The position numbers were made by a program, and so were the translations under genes. Below, in pieces: positions 1-9,765 of a stretch of DNA of 64,000 nucleotides. The stretch's first letter is position 1. The number at the start of each line of letters is the position of its first letter. Location: NCBI GenBank assembly GCA_003116975.1, contig BGKB01000003.1:248001-312000 (forward strand), read 5' to 3'. Below the pieces are notes generated by a model. It had not been told where the DNA came from. It ran no database searches and was given only the letters and a program-made list of their open reading frames with translations. The DNA is from Aurantiochytrium sp. KH105. Taxonomy: Eukaryota > Sar > Bigyra > Thraustochytrida > Thraustochytriidae.

Positions 1-570
1 GTTTTGCGAGGGTCTGCTCAGTACTATAATGGATTCTTCGATCGACGTTCCCTTGTTGAGGCTTTGGATTGCATCCGTGTAAAGAAAATGGTCCCGGGTT
101 CTCTGTACATTGGCTGCTGCGAGAGCGGCAAGGTTGAAGATGTATTTTGTCCCATTACTAGCGCAATGTGCCGCAGCAAGCGCACTTTGCAAGCCAAGAG
201 CTTCTCGACGTGTGGCGTCCATATCATTTTGTGCCCACGTGACTGCAGTGCGCAATGCGCGCCTGACGAGATCTTTGTTCTTGTCATCTGCAAGGTGCCG
301 GTTGGAGTCTGCAAGCACGGGTGTTTTTCGCAAATCTTTCAGCATCTCAGACGACGGAAGGGACTGTGCGTGGTAATTACCCGCCGCGAGGATCATCCAG
401 CAAGCGCGCGCAGCGTCCCAGCCGGCGTCTGGCGCGTGTGCCTTTTGCAAGAGCACGTCAAGGATCGGGGCCTCCTCATCGCGACCTGCCCCGGGCCGCT
501 GCTGTTTTTCGTGCGTGTTTGCGAGAAGATGGCCATCCTTGGCAAAGGTGCGTAGTTGCTGCAGACTCAT
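1..570 (-). CDS. Partial unknown protein, N-terminal part, runs off left edge
   Basis: I translated this frame by hand. It is open for 190 codons from an ATG at 570 to the window edge without a stop. The frame has an in-frame TAA about 75 bases upstream and no other ATG in between, so the start is well defined. The product begins MSLQQLRTFAKDGH and is mostly alpha-helical in character, rich in Ala, Asp, Arg and Leu, with no membrane segment, signal peptide or motif I recognise. Codon use and composition look like the neighbouring real genes, whereas the opposite-strand frame over the same bases gives a Cys-rich product of improbable composition. No function can be assigned. It is followed at 842 by NCA2 on the same strand. 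Confidence 0.6.
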   Translation of the reverse strand, partial: MSLQQLRTFAKDGHLLANTHEKQQRPGAGRDEEAPILDVLLQKAHAPDAGWDAARACWMILAAGNYHAQSLPSSEMLKDLRKTPVLADSNRHLADDKNKDLVRRALRTAVTWAQNDMDATRREALGLQSALAAAHCASNGTKYIFNLAALAAANVQRTRDHFLYTDAIQSLNKGTSIEESIIVLSRPSQN

Positions 571-841
571 GCATGCGGGGCTGCTCGTGCTCTCTGCCTG
601 CGCCGCGGCCCTCACGCTGACGCGCGCTTGCCAACAATCTGGTTAGGCTTTCAGCAAGTTGCGTTGTAGTAGGCCTGACTTTGATCGAAGGGCTTCACTC
701 AAACTAGCATTAGGCCCATTGGGCAGAAAAAACAAAACGTTGATGGCAAGCAACGAGGACTGGTAAAAAGTAGTAGGAATATCTCACAGTCGTTCATTTA
801 TAATCGTGAAGCTGGTCATGCGCGCTTGCCTGGCATCACAA

Positions 842-2602
842 TCACACGGACGTACAAATAAGAAGCAAAAGCTGGTTGCAGGCCGTCATTCTTGCCGAGG
901 TATCAAGGCCCGTGCGACCAAGAACAGCAGCCACCATTTCGTCAGGATCCTCAACTTGAGGGACAGGTGCCGTTGCGAGAGTCCGACGCAGGCGAAATGC
1001 TGCCTCAGTAATGCGTCCTTCGCGCTCAGCAAGCCGGTCTTCGTCACCCAGGGCACCTAACCCAGACCCTTCCTTGGAAATGGTGCTTTCAGCACGATGC
1101 AGTGCATTAATGCTGGCGGCGAGCTCGAGCGCTTCATTGCGAAGCCGAAACGAAAGTTGGTTTCGGCTCTGGGTGTCGTTGATGAGCATGTAGTATAGAG
1201 AGCGGGCGCCGTTATAAAGCGCTCCGAGAGCCAAAAGAGCGGGCGCCAGGACCACGAGCTGGGTGTTGAACTTATTCTCCTCAAGAAGCGTGTCAATCAT
1301 GAGCATGGCGTCGAGAAGCTCGGTTTTCACGTACTGGACCTGGATGAGCGCGAGTTCGACAAGATGACCGGTGACAGCGCCTCGAATCGGAGATTGAATC
1401 TCTTTCTCGTAGTCGTGGGAAATAAGCCTGAGGTCAGCCTCGGAGATTTTGTTGCCGGGGACCTCGCCAATAGCATGTGTTGCCTCGCGATGGTTCTCAA
1501 TCATGCGGCGAAGGCTTTGGCGCGCGTCTCTAACTGCGGCCTCATCGGTCTGTCGCTTCGACATTTCCCGCTCGGAGCGCAGAAACATTTGCTCTGCAAT
1601 CGCACGCGATGGAATGATGACGTGGTCGCAAAGCCAGTCCCAAAAGAGGACGGCCTGGTGACGGAGAGGAAGCTTTCCGGCCTTGAGGTTTACTGCGGCA
1701 CCGTGCGCCTCGTTGCGAAGCGTGGCGAGACCTACCCGAGTCTTGTTGACAAGACCGGCCTTGGAGTCGTCGTCATTTTGCGTCATAAAATTCACGAAAC
1801 GGAGAGTACCACGCGCCACGAAAAAGACGGCGACACCGCCCGCAGCAAGCTTGAGTAGCTGCTTGGGCGCGAGCAGACGGTCGTAGAGGGGCACACGATT
1901 TTGTAGTTCGTAGAGGCGGTCTTGGTCAAGTGTCAGGGAGAGCGGCTGCGGATTCTCGGAATTTGTTGTCGTCGCCGTGGTTCCAATAATGGCGCTCGTC
2001 ACGGCTTCTGTAATCGCGGCGCGCAGATCCGTCGATCTGATGCCACTGAGGCCCGAGAGAAGGAGATCTGCGCGCTCCGAACTGGAGAGAGCATGGTCAG
2101 CGCGCAAAAGATTATCCAAGAGGCGCTCAGCAGCCTCGATGGGCTTGCGTGCTTCCGCTCCTGCGAGCTCCCCGCTCGACACGCGGCGCAAAGCGCCCAT
2201 GATGTGCTCGCATTTTCCGAGGATGCGTCGTCCGCGCGCAAGATGCTCGCGCACGTGCACGATTTCTTCCGCGGGGTCTTCGGAGGAGAGCTTTGTGCGC
2301 AAGAGCCCGAGAAGTCCAAAACGTTCGCGCCAGCGCCGACGCCAGTAGCGTTCGATCTCGTCGAGGGGCCTCAGCTCGCGAAGCACGCGCTGCACGGCAA
2401 ATTGGACTTGCGCAGCAAGCTGCGCTGCCTTGCTGACCTCGCTAACATGGTCACCCTGCGCCTCGCCGATCTGATCAAGCGCCGTCTCGTCGCCCGCGAG
2501 CGAGACCGCCGCCAGATTCCCTCCAAGGCCGTCCTGGTCGCTGATCTCCGCGAGCTCTCGGCGGGAAACGTGCAGGACCACCGCCATGGTCTGTGCAAAC
2601 AA
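842..2602 (-). CDS. NCA2-like mitochondrial membrane protein
   Basis: A 586-residue protein resembling nuclear control of ATPase protein 2 (NCA2), a mitochondrial membrane protein linked in yeast to expression of the mitochondrial ATP synthase subunits 6 and 8. The supporting region is at about residues 396-465: an acidic DYEKEIQSPIRG stretch, then a GHLVELALIQVQ segment, then an amphipathic helix and a hydrophobic stretch near 447-463. That order is characteristic of the NCA2 domain. A second hydrophobic segment lies near 253-272. The N-terminal third is a helical, Arg- and Leu-rich region. Length is in the usual range for the family. Translation may begin at Met1 or at Met6 (MAVVLH); nothing visible decides. 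The family assignment rests on motif recall, not on a search. Confidence 0.7.
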   Translation of the reverse strand: MFAQTMAVVLHVSRRELAEISDQDGLGGNLAAVSLAGDETALDQIGEAQGDHVSEVSKAAQLAAQVQFAVQRVLRELRPLDEIERYWRRRWRERFGLLGLLRTKLSSEDPAEEIVHVREHLARGRRILGKCEHIMGALRRVSSGELAGAEARKPIEAAERLLDNLLRADHALSSSERADLLLSGLSGIRSTDLRAAITEAVTSAIIGTTATTTNSENPQPLSLTLDQDRLYELQNRVPLYDRLLAPKQLLKLAAGGVAVFFVARGTLRFVNFMTQNDDDSKAGLVNKTRVGLATLRNEAHGAAVNLKAGKLPLRHQAVLFWDWLCDHVIIPSRAIAEQMFLRSEREMSKRQTDEAAVRDARQSLRRMIENHREATHAIGEVPGNKISEADLRLISHDYEKEIQSPIRGAVTGHLVELALIQVQYVKTELLDAMLMIDTLLEENKFNTQLVVLAPALLALGALYNGARSLYYMLINDTQSRNQLSFRLRNEALELAASINALHRAESTISKEGSGLGALGDEDRLAEREGRITEAAFRLRRTLATAPVPQVEDPDEMVAAVLGRTGLDTSARMTACNQLLLLICTSV

Positions 2603-4143
2603 ACTCGTCCTTTTCCCTGCTCAAGGCTAAAATGCACCCTCGCTGCTGCCAGACCGACGGCTGCGAGCAAACGCTTTGCAATCGTCCAGCAGCGCGGTCG
2701 AGTCTCCCCGCGCACGCGTCGGCGAGCCACTGGATGTAGCTCTTGCATTTGCAGGGCCAGTCGCCGTGCTAGCTAGCATCGCGCTCATCTCATCGCGAGA
2801 GCCTCAGGCGCTTTCTTTTTTTTCTTTTTTTTTGCGCTATCTTTTGGCGGTTTCGCGCTTCAAGCGGACGTTTCGAAGTCGTTGAAACACAGCCGTTTCC
2901 TTCTGTCCTTCCGCATTGCTAGGTTCCCGATGTTCCCCGGAGAGTTCGGGGAAATAGCTTGGCTTGGCACGCGCCTTTGCCACTGAGGTCAAGTTGCCAG
3001 CAGCTCCTCCTAACGGCTCGCCGGAGGTTCCGAATCTGCCGAGTCGCGCGCGGCGCGCTGCTGGAAGAATGTACAGAGGAGGCGCCACTGGGCGTTTCAG
3101 CCGGCGGTTCCTTTCAAGAATTCCTTCTGGAAGCGTGCCCGCGCGGAGCGTGTTTAAGGTGGGTTTCGAGTTTACGTAATGAGACGCGCCACCTCATGCG
3201 AGGCAGGCGCAGTGCTGTCCGGTTAAGGTGGAAGTTCAAACCGCCGGGCCATGCCGAATGGGCAGGAAAGATCTTTGTTTCACTTGCGCGTGCGAGAGGT
3301 CGACTTGGCGGGCCGTAATACCCATTGTGTGGGAGCACATAGTCCATTTGCGGGAACGCGCGTCATCCTCGCGCCTGCTGCCGCTGCGCATTTTGGATTC
3401 AAACCAAAGCAATTCGTCCAAACCGATTCAAACCCGAAAGAAAGCTACGCGCAACCAAGGTACGTGACCCCCCGCGCGCAGATCTGCGGCGCCCGCCCAC
3501 CGCTCCGCACGCACGCTCTCGCTCCGCATCTCCCCGGCTTCGGCTTCGGCTTCGTGTGCGCTTCCGCGCGCGCCTCGGCTTCCCCGGTTCGACGGACCGG
3601 CGAGGCTCGGACGCGTCGATTCATCGAGGCAACGATCCATCCATCCATCCATTCCATCCATCCATCAAGCCGTGCGCTCGAGCAGCCTCGTCTGCTGGAG
3701 AGGCGGCAAGACGCTGCCCGCTGCCCGCTGCGGCTGCGGCACGGCTTGCAGACGACCGCGAAGCTCGGCACTCTCGCCGGCCTGTGCCAGTGGCTGTGGC
3801 AAGCGGTGGCGGCGCCAAAAGACTGCGCTCGGCTTCGCTGTCATCCCGACCACCCTATGCGCCTCTCGAGGGAGGACTCGGGCCGGGGCGGCCGGCCGGC
3901 CGGCCGGCCTTGACATGCATATCTATCTCCTGCCTGCTTTCCCTGCCTCGTGTGACTTGTGTTGCAGCAGCAACTGCTGCTGCAGCTGCAGCTGCCGCCT
4001 CCGAGCGCTCGGGGCCGAGTGCTGCGTGGCGCTGCGGCCGGAAGAAGACCTAAGCCAAGCGAAGCAAAAGAAAGAAAGCTATGCGATCATCCTCCACGAC
4101 GGCGCCGTGGAGCCTGGCTGGCTAGCTAGCTAGCTCGCGGCTG

Positions 4144-4203
4144 CTGCACTGCACTGCACTGCACTGCACTGCACTCCAAGGCAAGGCAAGGCAAGGCAAG
4201 GCA
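4144..4203. repeat. Adjacent pentanucleotide repeats (TGCAC)n and (AAGGC)n
   Basis: About six TGCAC units at 4144-4175 are followed directly by about five AAGGC units at 4178-4203. A degenerate TGCAATGCAATGCA stretch follows to about 4245. Confidence 0.9.
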
Positions 4204-4278
4204 TGATAGCGCAAGTCAATGCGATGCAGTGCAATGCAATGCATTGGTGCCTGACATGTGGAGGCGCGAGATGGATCG

Positions 4279-4506
4279 AACGACGAACCGATCGATAGAT
4301 CGACCGACCGATCGACCGACCGACCGCCGAGCTCCCGGAGCTCGCTGTTGACGCCTTCCGCCGTTGGTCGCTCCAGCTGCCGCTAGCTAGCTAGCTAGCT
4401 AGCTAAGCTTTCAACGGCGCCGTCGCCGGCTCTGGGGCCATTCCTCCGTCCATTGCTGGCTGGCCTGGCCGCCTTGCTTGCTTGCTGGCTGGCTGGCTGG
4501 CTGGCT
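4279..4506. repeat. Cluster of tetranucleotide repeats
   Basis: ATCG/ACCG units run from about 4279 to 4328, CTAG units from 4382 to 4405 (with a second CTAG tract at about 4117-4136), and CTTG/CTGG units from about 4473 to 4506. All are direct tandem repeats visible by eye. Confidence 0.85.
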
Positions 4507-5308
4507 CCCGCGCACCTGCGAAGTCCTGCGAAAGCTGCGCGGCGGCCCGCCATCGACGCAGGTCTCCCTCCATCCATCTGCTGCCGTCCATGTCCATGTC
4601 CATGTCTCCTTCCTCCCGAGTCACGCGGCGCGCGTCTATGCCACAGCCTCTTGCTTGGCCCCGGCCGTGCCGTGCCGGCCGCAGCTCCGAAGCACCTCCT
4701 GCCCTGCGGCGCTGGCTTCTCGAGGCCTGCTCCAGCACCTCCAGCAGCAGCAGCAGCTGCAGCAGCATCTCCGGCAGCAGCAGCTCGGCCTCACGGCTTC
4801 CTGGAACGGGCAAGGCGTAGATGGATGGATGGATGGGTAGATAGATAGATGCACGAGGGGTAGACGCGTGGATAGGACGTCGTCGTTCCCGAGCAGCGGC
4901 AGCAGCAACAGCAGCAACAGCAACGGCGGAGTTGCGGAGACAGGCGGCGCAACGGCCCGCATCACCGCCCTCCCTCACTCCCTCCCTCCCGCTTTCACCT
5001 GCGGCCGCGCGTGCTGGCGCGGCGCGGTCAGGATTTGGGGCGAAGCTGAGCCGCCCGCCCGCCCGCCAGGGGAAAAGCAGGAAGCCGTGGGAGTTACTGT
5101 GCGGAGTCCGAGAGAGAGGTGGGGTGTGGCTGGCTGTCTGTCTGTGTGGTCGGCTGGTTGGCCAGGAACAAGGGCGAAGCAAGCAGGCAGGCAGTATGGA
5201 GGATCGATGCAAGGAGGGCCCAGAAAGCTAACTTTGTGCAAAGCAAACCCCGAAAGGAAGCAGACAGGAAGGTAGTGGTAGGAAGCTCGCCAGCGCACAC
5301 AGGAAAAC

Positions 5309-6376
5309 ATGGTTCGCATTGTCGCACTCGTCGCGCTTGTCGCCGCCCTCGTCGCCGGCGCGGAGGCCAAGGACCGCCGCCCCAGCGAGTTCGTGCTCCT
5401 CCCGGGCCACACCAAGCGTGAGTGGAAGACCCACGACCACGCCCACGAGTACCTCGACAGCAAGAAGCTGCCCAAGAACTGGGACTGGCGCAACGTCAAC
5501 GGTGTCTCGTACGTCACCAAGTCGCTCAACCAGCACATTCCCCAGTACTGCGGATCATGCTGGGCCCACGGCGCCGCGAGCGCCCTTGCCGACCGCATCA
5601 AGATCGCACGCAAGGCCCAGGGCGACGACGTCAACCTCGCCGTCCAGTACATTCTCAACTGCGGCACAACCGTCGCTGGCAGCTGCCATGGTGGATCCCA
5701 CACCGGCGCGTACCAGTTCATCAAGGAGAGCGGCTACATTCCCTACGACACCTGCATGAACTACGCGGCCTGCAGTGCCGAGTCCGAGGAGGGTGACTGC
5801 AAGAGCGGTGACTACACTTGCAAGCCCATCAACATTTGCCGTACTTGCTCCACGTTCAAGGCTTTTGGCGGCTTCTGCTCCGAGATCGACGTCTTTCCCA
5901 ACGCCACCGTCGCCGAGTACGGCACCCTCCCTGACGCCGAGGCCGTCAAGCGCGAGATCTACGCCCGTGGCCCCGTGGCTTGCGGCGTCAACGCCAACGA
6001 GCTCTCCGAGTACCAGGGTGGCATCCTCGACCTGCCCGACGCCTCGCGCGAGATTGACCACATCGTTTCCACCGTTGGCTGGGGCACCGATGAGGAGACC
6101 GGCCGCGAGTACTGGATTGTGCGCAACAGCTGGGGTGTCTACTGGGGCATGTCCGGCTTTTACAAGATCTACCTCGGCGACAACCAGCTCGGTATGGACA
6201 CCAACTGCGCCTGGGCCACCCCCGGTCACTTTACCGAGGAGAACGAGGTCAAATGCTTCGAGGACGGCACCAACTGCGTCAAGCGCACTCGCTACGTCGA
6301 CTCGCACGAGATGGGCATCCCTTACGGCGAGCTCCTCATGCGCGAGCGTGGTGGCTTCAACGCCGAGCTCGTCTAA
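5309..6376 (+). CDS. Cathepsin X/Z-like papain-family cysteine protease
   Basis: A 355-residue C1A cysteine protease. Residues 1-19 form a hydrophobic signal peptide (MVRIVALVALVAALVAGAEA), so the enzyme enters the secretory pathway and is probably lysosomal or vacuolar. The propeptide is very short: the mature domain begins near LPKNWDWRN at about 54, which is typical of cathepsin X. The HIPQYCGSCWAH segment at 76-87 contains the HIP mini-loop insertion that distinguishes cathepsin X/Z. Catalytic Cys84, His251 (EIDHIVSTVGWG) and Asn273 (VRNSWG) are present, and Gln75 is the likely oxyanion-hole residue. The family is known for carboxypeptidase activity because the mini-loop blocks the primed side of the cleft. 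The start has an AAAACATGG context. A C-terminal extension after about 310 continues beyond the typical end of the fold. All catalytic residues are intact. Confidence 0.93.
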   Translation: MVRIVALVALVAALVAGAEAKDRRPSEFVLLPGHTKREWKTHDHAHEYLDSKKLPKNWDWRNVNGVSYVTKSLNQHIPQYCGSCWAHGAASALADRIKIARKAQGDDVNLAVQYILNCGTTVAGSCHGGSHTGAYQFIKESGYIPYDTCMNYAACSAESEEGDCKSGDYTCKPINICRTCSTFKAFGGFCSEIDVFPNATVAEYGTLPDAEAVKREIYARGPVACGVNANELSEYQGGILDLPDASREIDHIVSTVGWGTDEETGREYWIVRNSWGVYWGMSGFYKIYLGDNQLGMDTNCAWATPGHFTEENEVKCFEDGTNCVKRTRYVDSHEMGIPYGELLMRERGGFNAELV

Positions 6377-7205
6377 GCGCGCCTTGTACAGAAAGAGAAC
6401 ACTCTCTCTCTTTTGCTCGCTGCGCTGAAACAATTCATTAGCGTGATCGGTTAGGCAAGAAGACCAGTTTCTCATGCACGAGGATAGATTTTAGCGTGCG
6501 TTGTTGCTTCTTTCAAAGCAGAAAGCACCGCGTTCTCGAGCCTGAATCGTGCGTAAACGTCGCCTTTTTCCACGGTCCAACCATTAGGGCGACCGACAAT
6601 TTTCGGTTCCATCGCGACCTCCGCCAATTCCTCATTCATCATCTTTCTTATCACCATTTAGCAATTTTGTCACGTGCTCTGAATCGTATCTTCGGTTTGG
6701 TACATTTCTATGCTTCGCTTGCATACCATTTGCACGCCACGTCACGCACGCTACGCCGTTGTTGAAGGGAGGGCATGCTGAATGAATGGATTCCAAATTG
6801 GACATCATCACTTGTGTTAATCGGGCTTTTCGTCACGAACCTTGACGACCATGCGGATAAAGAAGCCTATCCAATGACAGATGTTTTGGGCCTTATCTGC
6901 GGTCCAAAAATTGACTCCTCTGATCTGAGATCGGATCTGAAATCTGATCTCAGATCTGATTTGATATCTGATCTGATCTGCTTGAGCGATGGATTGATCG
7001 ATGGTCTTTGACTTGATTTATTTTTTAGCGACAAACAAACGAATGAACGAGTGTACGCCAAGGCGCGTACTTTTTTTGGTGATGGGATCACGTGAGTTTG
7101 TGCGTCTGCCCTGGAGGCGCATCGTGTAAATCAACCAACCACTCCTTTCACAATTTCTCATCAATTCTTTTCATCAATTCTTTTCGTTTAGGAAACTGCT
7201 CTTGC
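6377..7205. other. Spacer between convergent cathepsin and kinesin genes
   Basis: AT-richer than the coding regions and without a convincing gene. A minus-strand frame at 6472-6657 encodes 61 residues of reasonable composition (contains GRPNGWTVEKGDV) but has no recognised motif. The notable structure is a degenerate GATCTGA repeat at about 6919-6980. Confidence 0.5.
6919..6980. repeat. Degenerate GATCTGA/AATCTGAT tandem repeat
   Basis: About eight imperfect copies of a 7-10 bp GATCTGA-type unit, alternating with partly inverted copies (TCAGATC), so the tract can also form short hairpins. Confidence 0.8.
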
Positions 7206-9179
7206 TTATTTCTTCGGTTTGACAGCAGACGCAGGTCCTTGCACTGCCTTGGCCGTGCCAATGTCACATGAGTTAACCTTATGGCCAAATCTCAACGAAC
7301 AGAGACTCTCGGGCGCATTCACTGGTGAAAGGTTGACCAGCATGAGCGTCTTGGAGTTGCCCCCAAGCGAATTCTGCAAAAGATGAGTCAGCTTGGAATT
7401 GCGATACGGAACGTGCGACTTGCGACTCGCCAGCGCAAAAATGACGTCACCCAGGCAGGACAGTGACTTGTTGATTGCCTGCGTCTCCTTGAGTACCTGA
7501 CCAGTCGCTTGGCTCTGCGCAAGCCGCTCACTACCTGCGAGATCCACAAGGTTCAAAACGCCGCGAAGCTTTTCTCCAGACGCCTTGTGCTCTGCCTGCA
7601 CCGTGAGCGTAAAAACCGAGTGACTACGCGATGACCGTTCATTGCAGCTCGTTGCGCTCACTGCGCGGACACTGTTGGCCTGTTCAATGATGCGGTGAAT
7701 CTCCTCCGGCGCCTCGACCGGAACCTGCGTGAGGCCCTGGACACTCGTTTCCCCGCCGACGTGGCGGATCTCAAACGTCGGCGTTGGCTGCGTACTCGTC
7801 TCACAGCCCCCACTTGGCGCGCACAGGTCACGAATCGTCTCATTGTAAATTTCGAGAAATGAAGCAGACAATCCAAACGTCCAAGCCTGGTGGCGCTCTT
7901 GCGAACGAATGGTCTCAAAGATAAGATCCACTGCACGCGGAATGATGCCTCGCGACGCGACGTCACAGGACTCTCCGCCCTGCATTGTATACGTCTTACC
8001 AGAGCCCGTTTGGCCATATGCAAAGATGCATACGCGGTAGCCATCGAGGGCAGAGCGAATCAGATGCGAGACCTCATCAAAGACGGCGGCTTGGTCATGA
8101 TGCGCGTGAAAGACACGATCAAAAGAAAAGTCCCAGCGCTTCGGCGTGCTCGACCGACCGTCCACGGATTTACGGGGCTCGCCAACGACCGTGACAGCGC
8201 GCTGCTCGGGATCATTTTCCGGGAACTCAAAAACCTGCTTTGCGGTAGCTGTCTCCTCCGAGGCGGCCAGAGGCCTCACGCGCGCAAACACACGAATGTT
8301 GCCCTTTAGCTCAAGAATTGTATTGCGCAAATCACGCTCGCGCTGTTGACGCTCCACAATGTCGGCTTTCAGTTCCGCGATTTTCTCCTTGCCGGTCTTC
8401 ACATTTCCTTCGAGCATGCTGCGTGTCTTCTCGAGGTCCTTGCGCACCTTGTTCAGCTTTTCGACGTCGGCTTCACGCGCACGAATTGTTTCCTGCAGGC
8501 CTTCCTTCTCAGCATCCCGGGCCTTGATATCCGCCTCTAGCGCCTCGATGCGCGCTTCAAGGCTTGCTGCTTTCTCTTCGGCGGTCTTGGCGCGATCGAG
8601 TGCTGCCTCGAGCTCCGCACGGTCAGATACTACGGCCGGGGACGCAGGCTGAGTGCGATTGCTACGGTTGCTGCGGTTGCTGCGAGCACTCAAGCTGCTG
8701 TCGCGTGGGCGACTTTGGCGACCAGGCTGCGCGCTAGTCGGTCCACTGCTGCGCGTTTGCTTGCGTGCCTTTGGGGCGCTGCCCATCCCGCTCCCGGAAG
8801 TGCTTCCCGCGGTGGCGGGTTTGGCGGCACCGCGGCGTCGGCTGATACTGTTTTCATGAGCGGCGTTCTCCTTTTCGGCGCGAGCTCGCTTTTGAGCAGC
8901 AGCACGTCGCCGCGCTTCATTCTCCCGCTTCTTCTGGTCCGCCTTCTCCTTCATGCGCTCCCTGCGCTTGGCGCGCGGCGTCATGGAGTCCACGACCGGG
9001 TACGAAGAGAGCAGCGGGACCTCTTCTTGCTTGTTCTTGTTCGTCGACGCATTCTCCGGCGTCGCCTCCTCGGCGGCCTTCGTCTCGACCTGCGCGTCCG
9101 CCGCCGGCGGCGTCGAGGGCGCCTCTAGGGCGGCCTTCTTCTTCTTGGCGTGCGCGAGCTCGCGCAAGACCGCGCTCAT
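7206..9179 (-). CDS. Kinesin-14 family C-terminal motor protein
   Basis: A 657-residue kinesin with its motor domain at the C-terminus, the arrangement of minus-end-directed kinesin-14 (Ncd/KIFC1) proteins. Residues 1-180 are a basic, Ser- and Arg-rich tail probably binding microtubules. Residues 186-290 form a heptad-rich coiled coil for dimerisation. The neck-motor junction LKGNIRVFARVRP at 291-303 is diagnostic of the family. The motor has the P-loop GQTGSGKT at 389-396, switch I NERSSRSHS at 513-521, switch II DLAGSE at 546-551, and the KSLSCLGDVI helix near 571-580. All nucleotide-binding residues are intact. The expected role is spindle organisation. The AT-richer spacer downstream holds its 3' end; a tetranucleotide tract lies about 440 bases upstream of the start. 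Confidence 0.95.
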   Translation of the reverse strand: MSAVLRELAHAKKKKAALEAPSTPPAADAQVETKAAEEATPENASTNKNKQEEVPLLSSYPVVDSMTPRAKRRERMKEKADQKKRENEARRRAAAQKRARAEKENAAHENSISRRRGAAKPATAGSTSGSGMGSAPKARKQTRSSGPTSAQPGRQSRPRDSSLSARSNRSNRSNRTQPASPAVVSDRAELEAALDRAKTAEEKAASLEARIEALEADIKARDAEKEGLQETIRAREADVEKLNKVRKDLEKTRSMLEGNVKTGKEKIAELKADIVERQQRERDLRNTILELKGNIRVFARVRPLAASEETATAKQVFEFPENDPEQRAVTVVGEPRKSVDGRSSTPKRWDFSFDRVFHAHHDQAAVFDEVSHLIRSALDGYRVCIFAYGQTGSGKTYTMQGGESCDVASRGIIPRAVDLIFETIRSQERHQAWTFGLSASFLEIYNETIRDLCAPSGGCETSTQPTPTFEIRHVGGETSVQGLTQVPVEAPEEIHRIIEQANSVRAVSATSCNERSSRSHSVFTLTVQAEHKASGEKLRGVLNLVDLAGSERLAQSQATGQVLKETQAINKSLSCLGDVIFALASRKSHVPYRNSKLTHLLQNSLGGNSKTLMLVNLSPVNAPESLCSLRFGHKVNSCDIGTAKAVQGPASAVKPKK

Positions 9180-9616
9180 CGTTTGCTTTTTGGGCTCTCT
9201 TCTCCTCCGTGAAAGACACGCGCTCGGCTCTCCTGCTGCTGCGGTGCTTGCTGCCGCGGCCTCGCGCTCGCAGCGGGGCGGTCCTCTCCGCTGCCAGGGT
9301 GGGGCTCTGCTCTCTGCAGGGCGAGCCTGCGTTGGCTGTCGCTCGCTCGCGTGCTCGCAACTCGCTCATCATCAGCCTGATCGACGAGGTAGAGAGGCCA
9401 CGGATGGAGGTTTCTCGCGCGGCGGTTTTCGCGCCCCACTCAAAGCGTGCCCCGGGTCCGTTACGAGCAAGCAATGATGAAGCACATGTGCGAATAATCC
9501 AAGACCACTTATGAGGCCAAAGCGAGGCCAGAGAGCAAAACAAACGGCGGCGCGGAGACGGTGAGGGGCGCGAACGTGCGCGCGTGTGAGAGGACGCGAC
9601 AGCTGGCGAGCGAGCG

Positions 9617-9663
<47 letters not shown>

Positions 9664-9765
9664 GTGCTGAGTGTGCAGTGGTGCAGGCTATCCTTGCACG
9701 CATCGCGTGTTCGTTCGTGGGTTCGCTGCGAAGCAGGGACTCTGATTTGAACAATCTGATCAACC
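9180..9765. other. Divergent promoter region between kinesin and spliced-gene candidate
   Basis: No gene seen. It holds the GAGC/AAGC tract at 9607-9663 and the 5' flanks of two divergent genes. Long frames through it on both strands are Arg/Ser/Ala low complexity. Confidence 0.5.
9607..9663. repeat. (GAGC)n then (AAGC)n microsatellite
   Basis: Three GAGC-type units followed by about eleven AAGC units on the plus strand. It begins about 430 bases upstream of the kinesin start and ends about 100 bases upstream of the candidate start at 9766. Confidence 0.95.

Larger units (their letters stand above)
2603..5308. other. Gene-poor spacer rich in simple repeats
   Basis: I see no credible gene in this 2.7 kb. 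The longer open frames, for example across 3251-3913 and 4403-5212, are made of Arg, Pro, Ala and Ser runs from simple repeats and match nothing. Visible repeats include ATCC units near 3637-3667, GGCC units near 3889-3909, several tetra- and pentanucleotide tracts between 4113 and 4506, CAG-rich stretches near 4740-4790 and 4894-4923, and ATGG units near 4818-4838. It separates the divergent NCA2 and cathepsin genes, so both promoters should lie here. Confidence 0.6.

Noticed and set aside
4403-5212. 269-codon minus-strand frame
   Set aside because: It is composed of repeat-derived Arg, Pro, Ala and Leu tracts with no domain.
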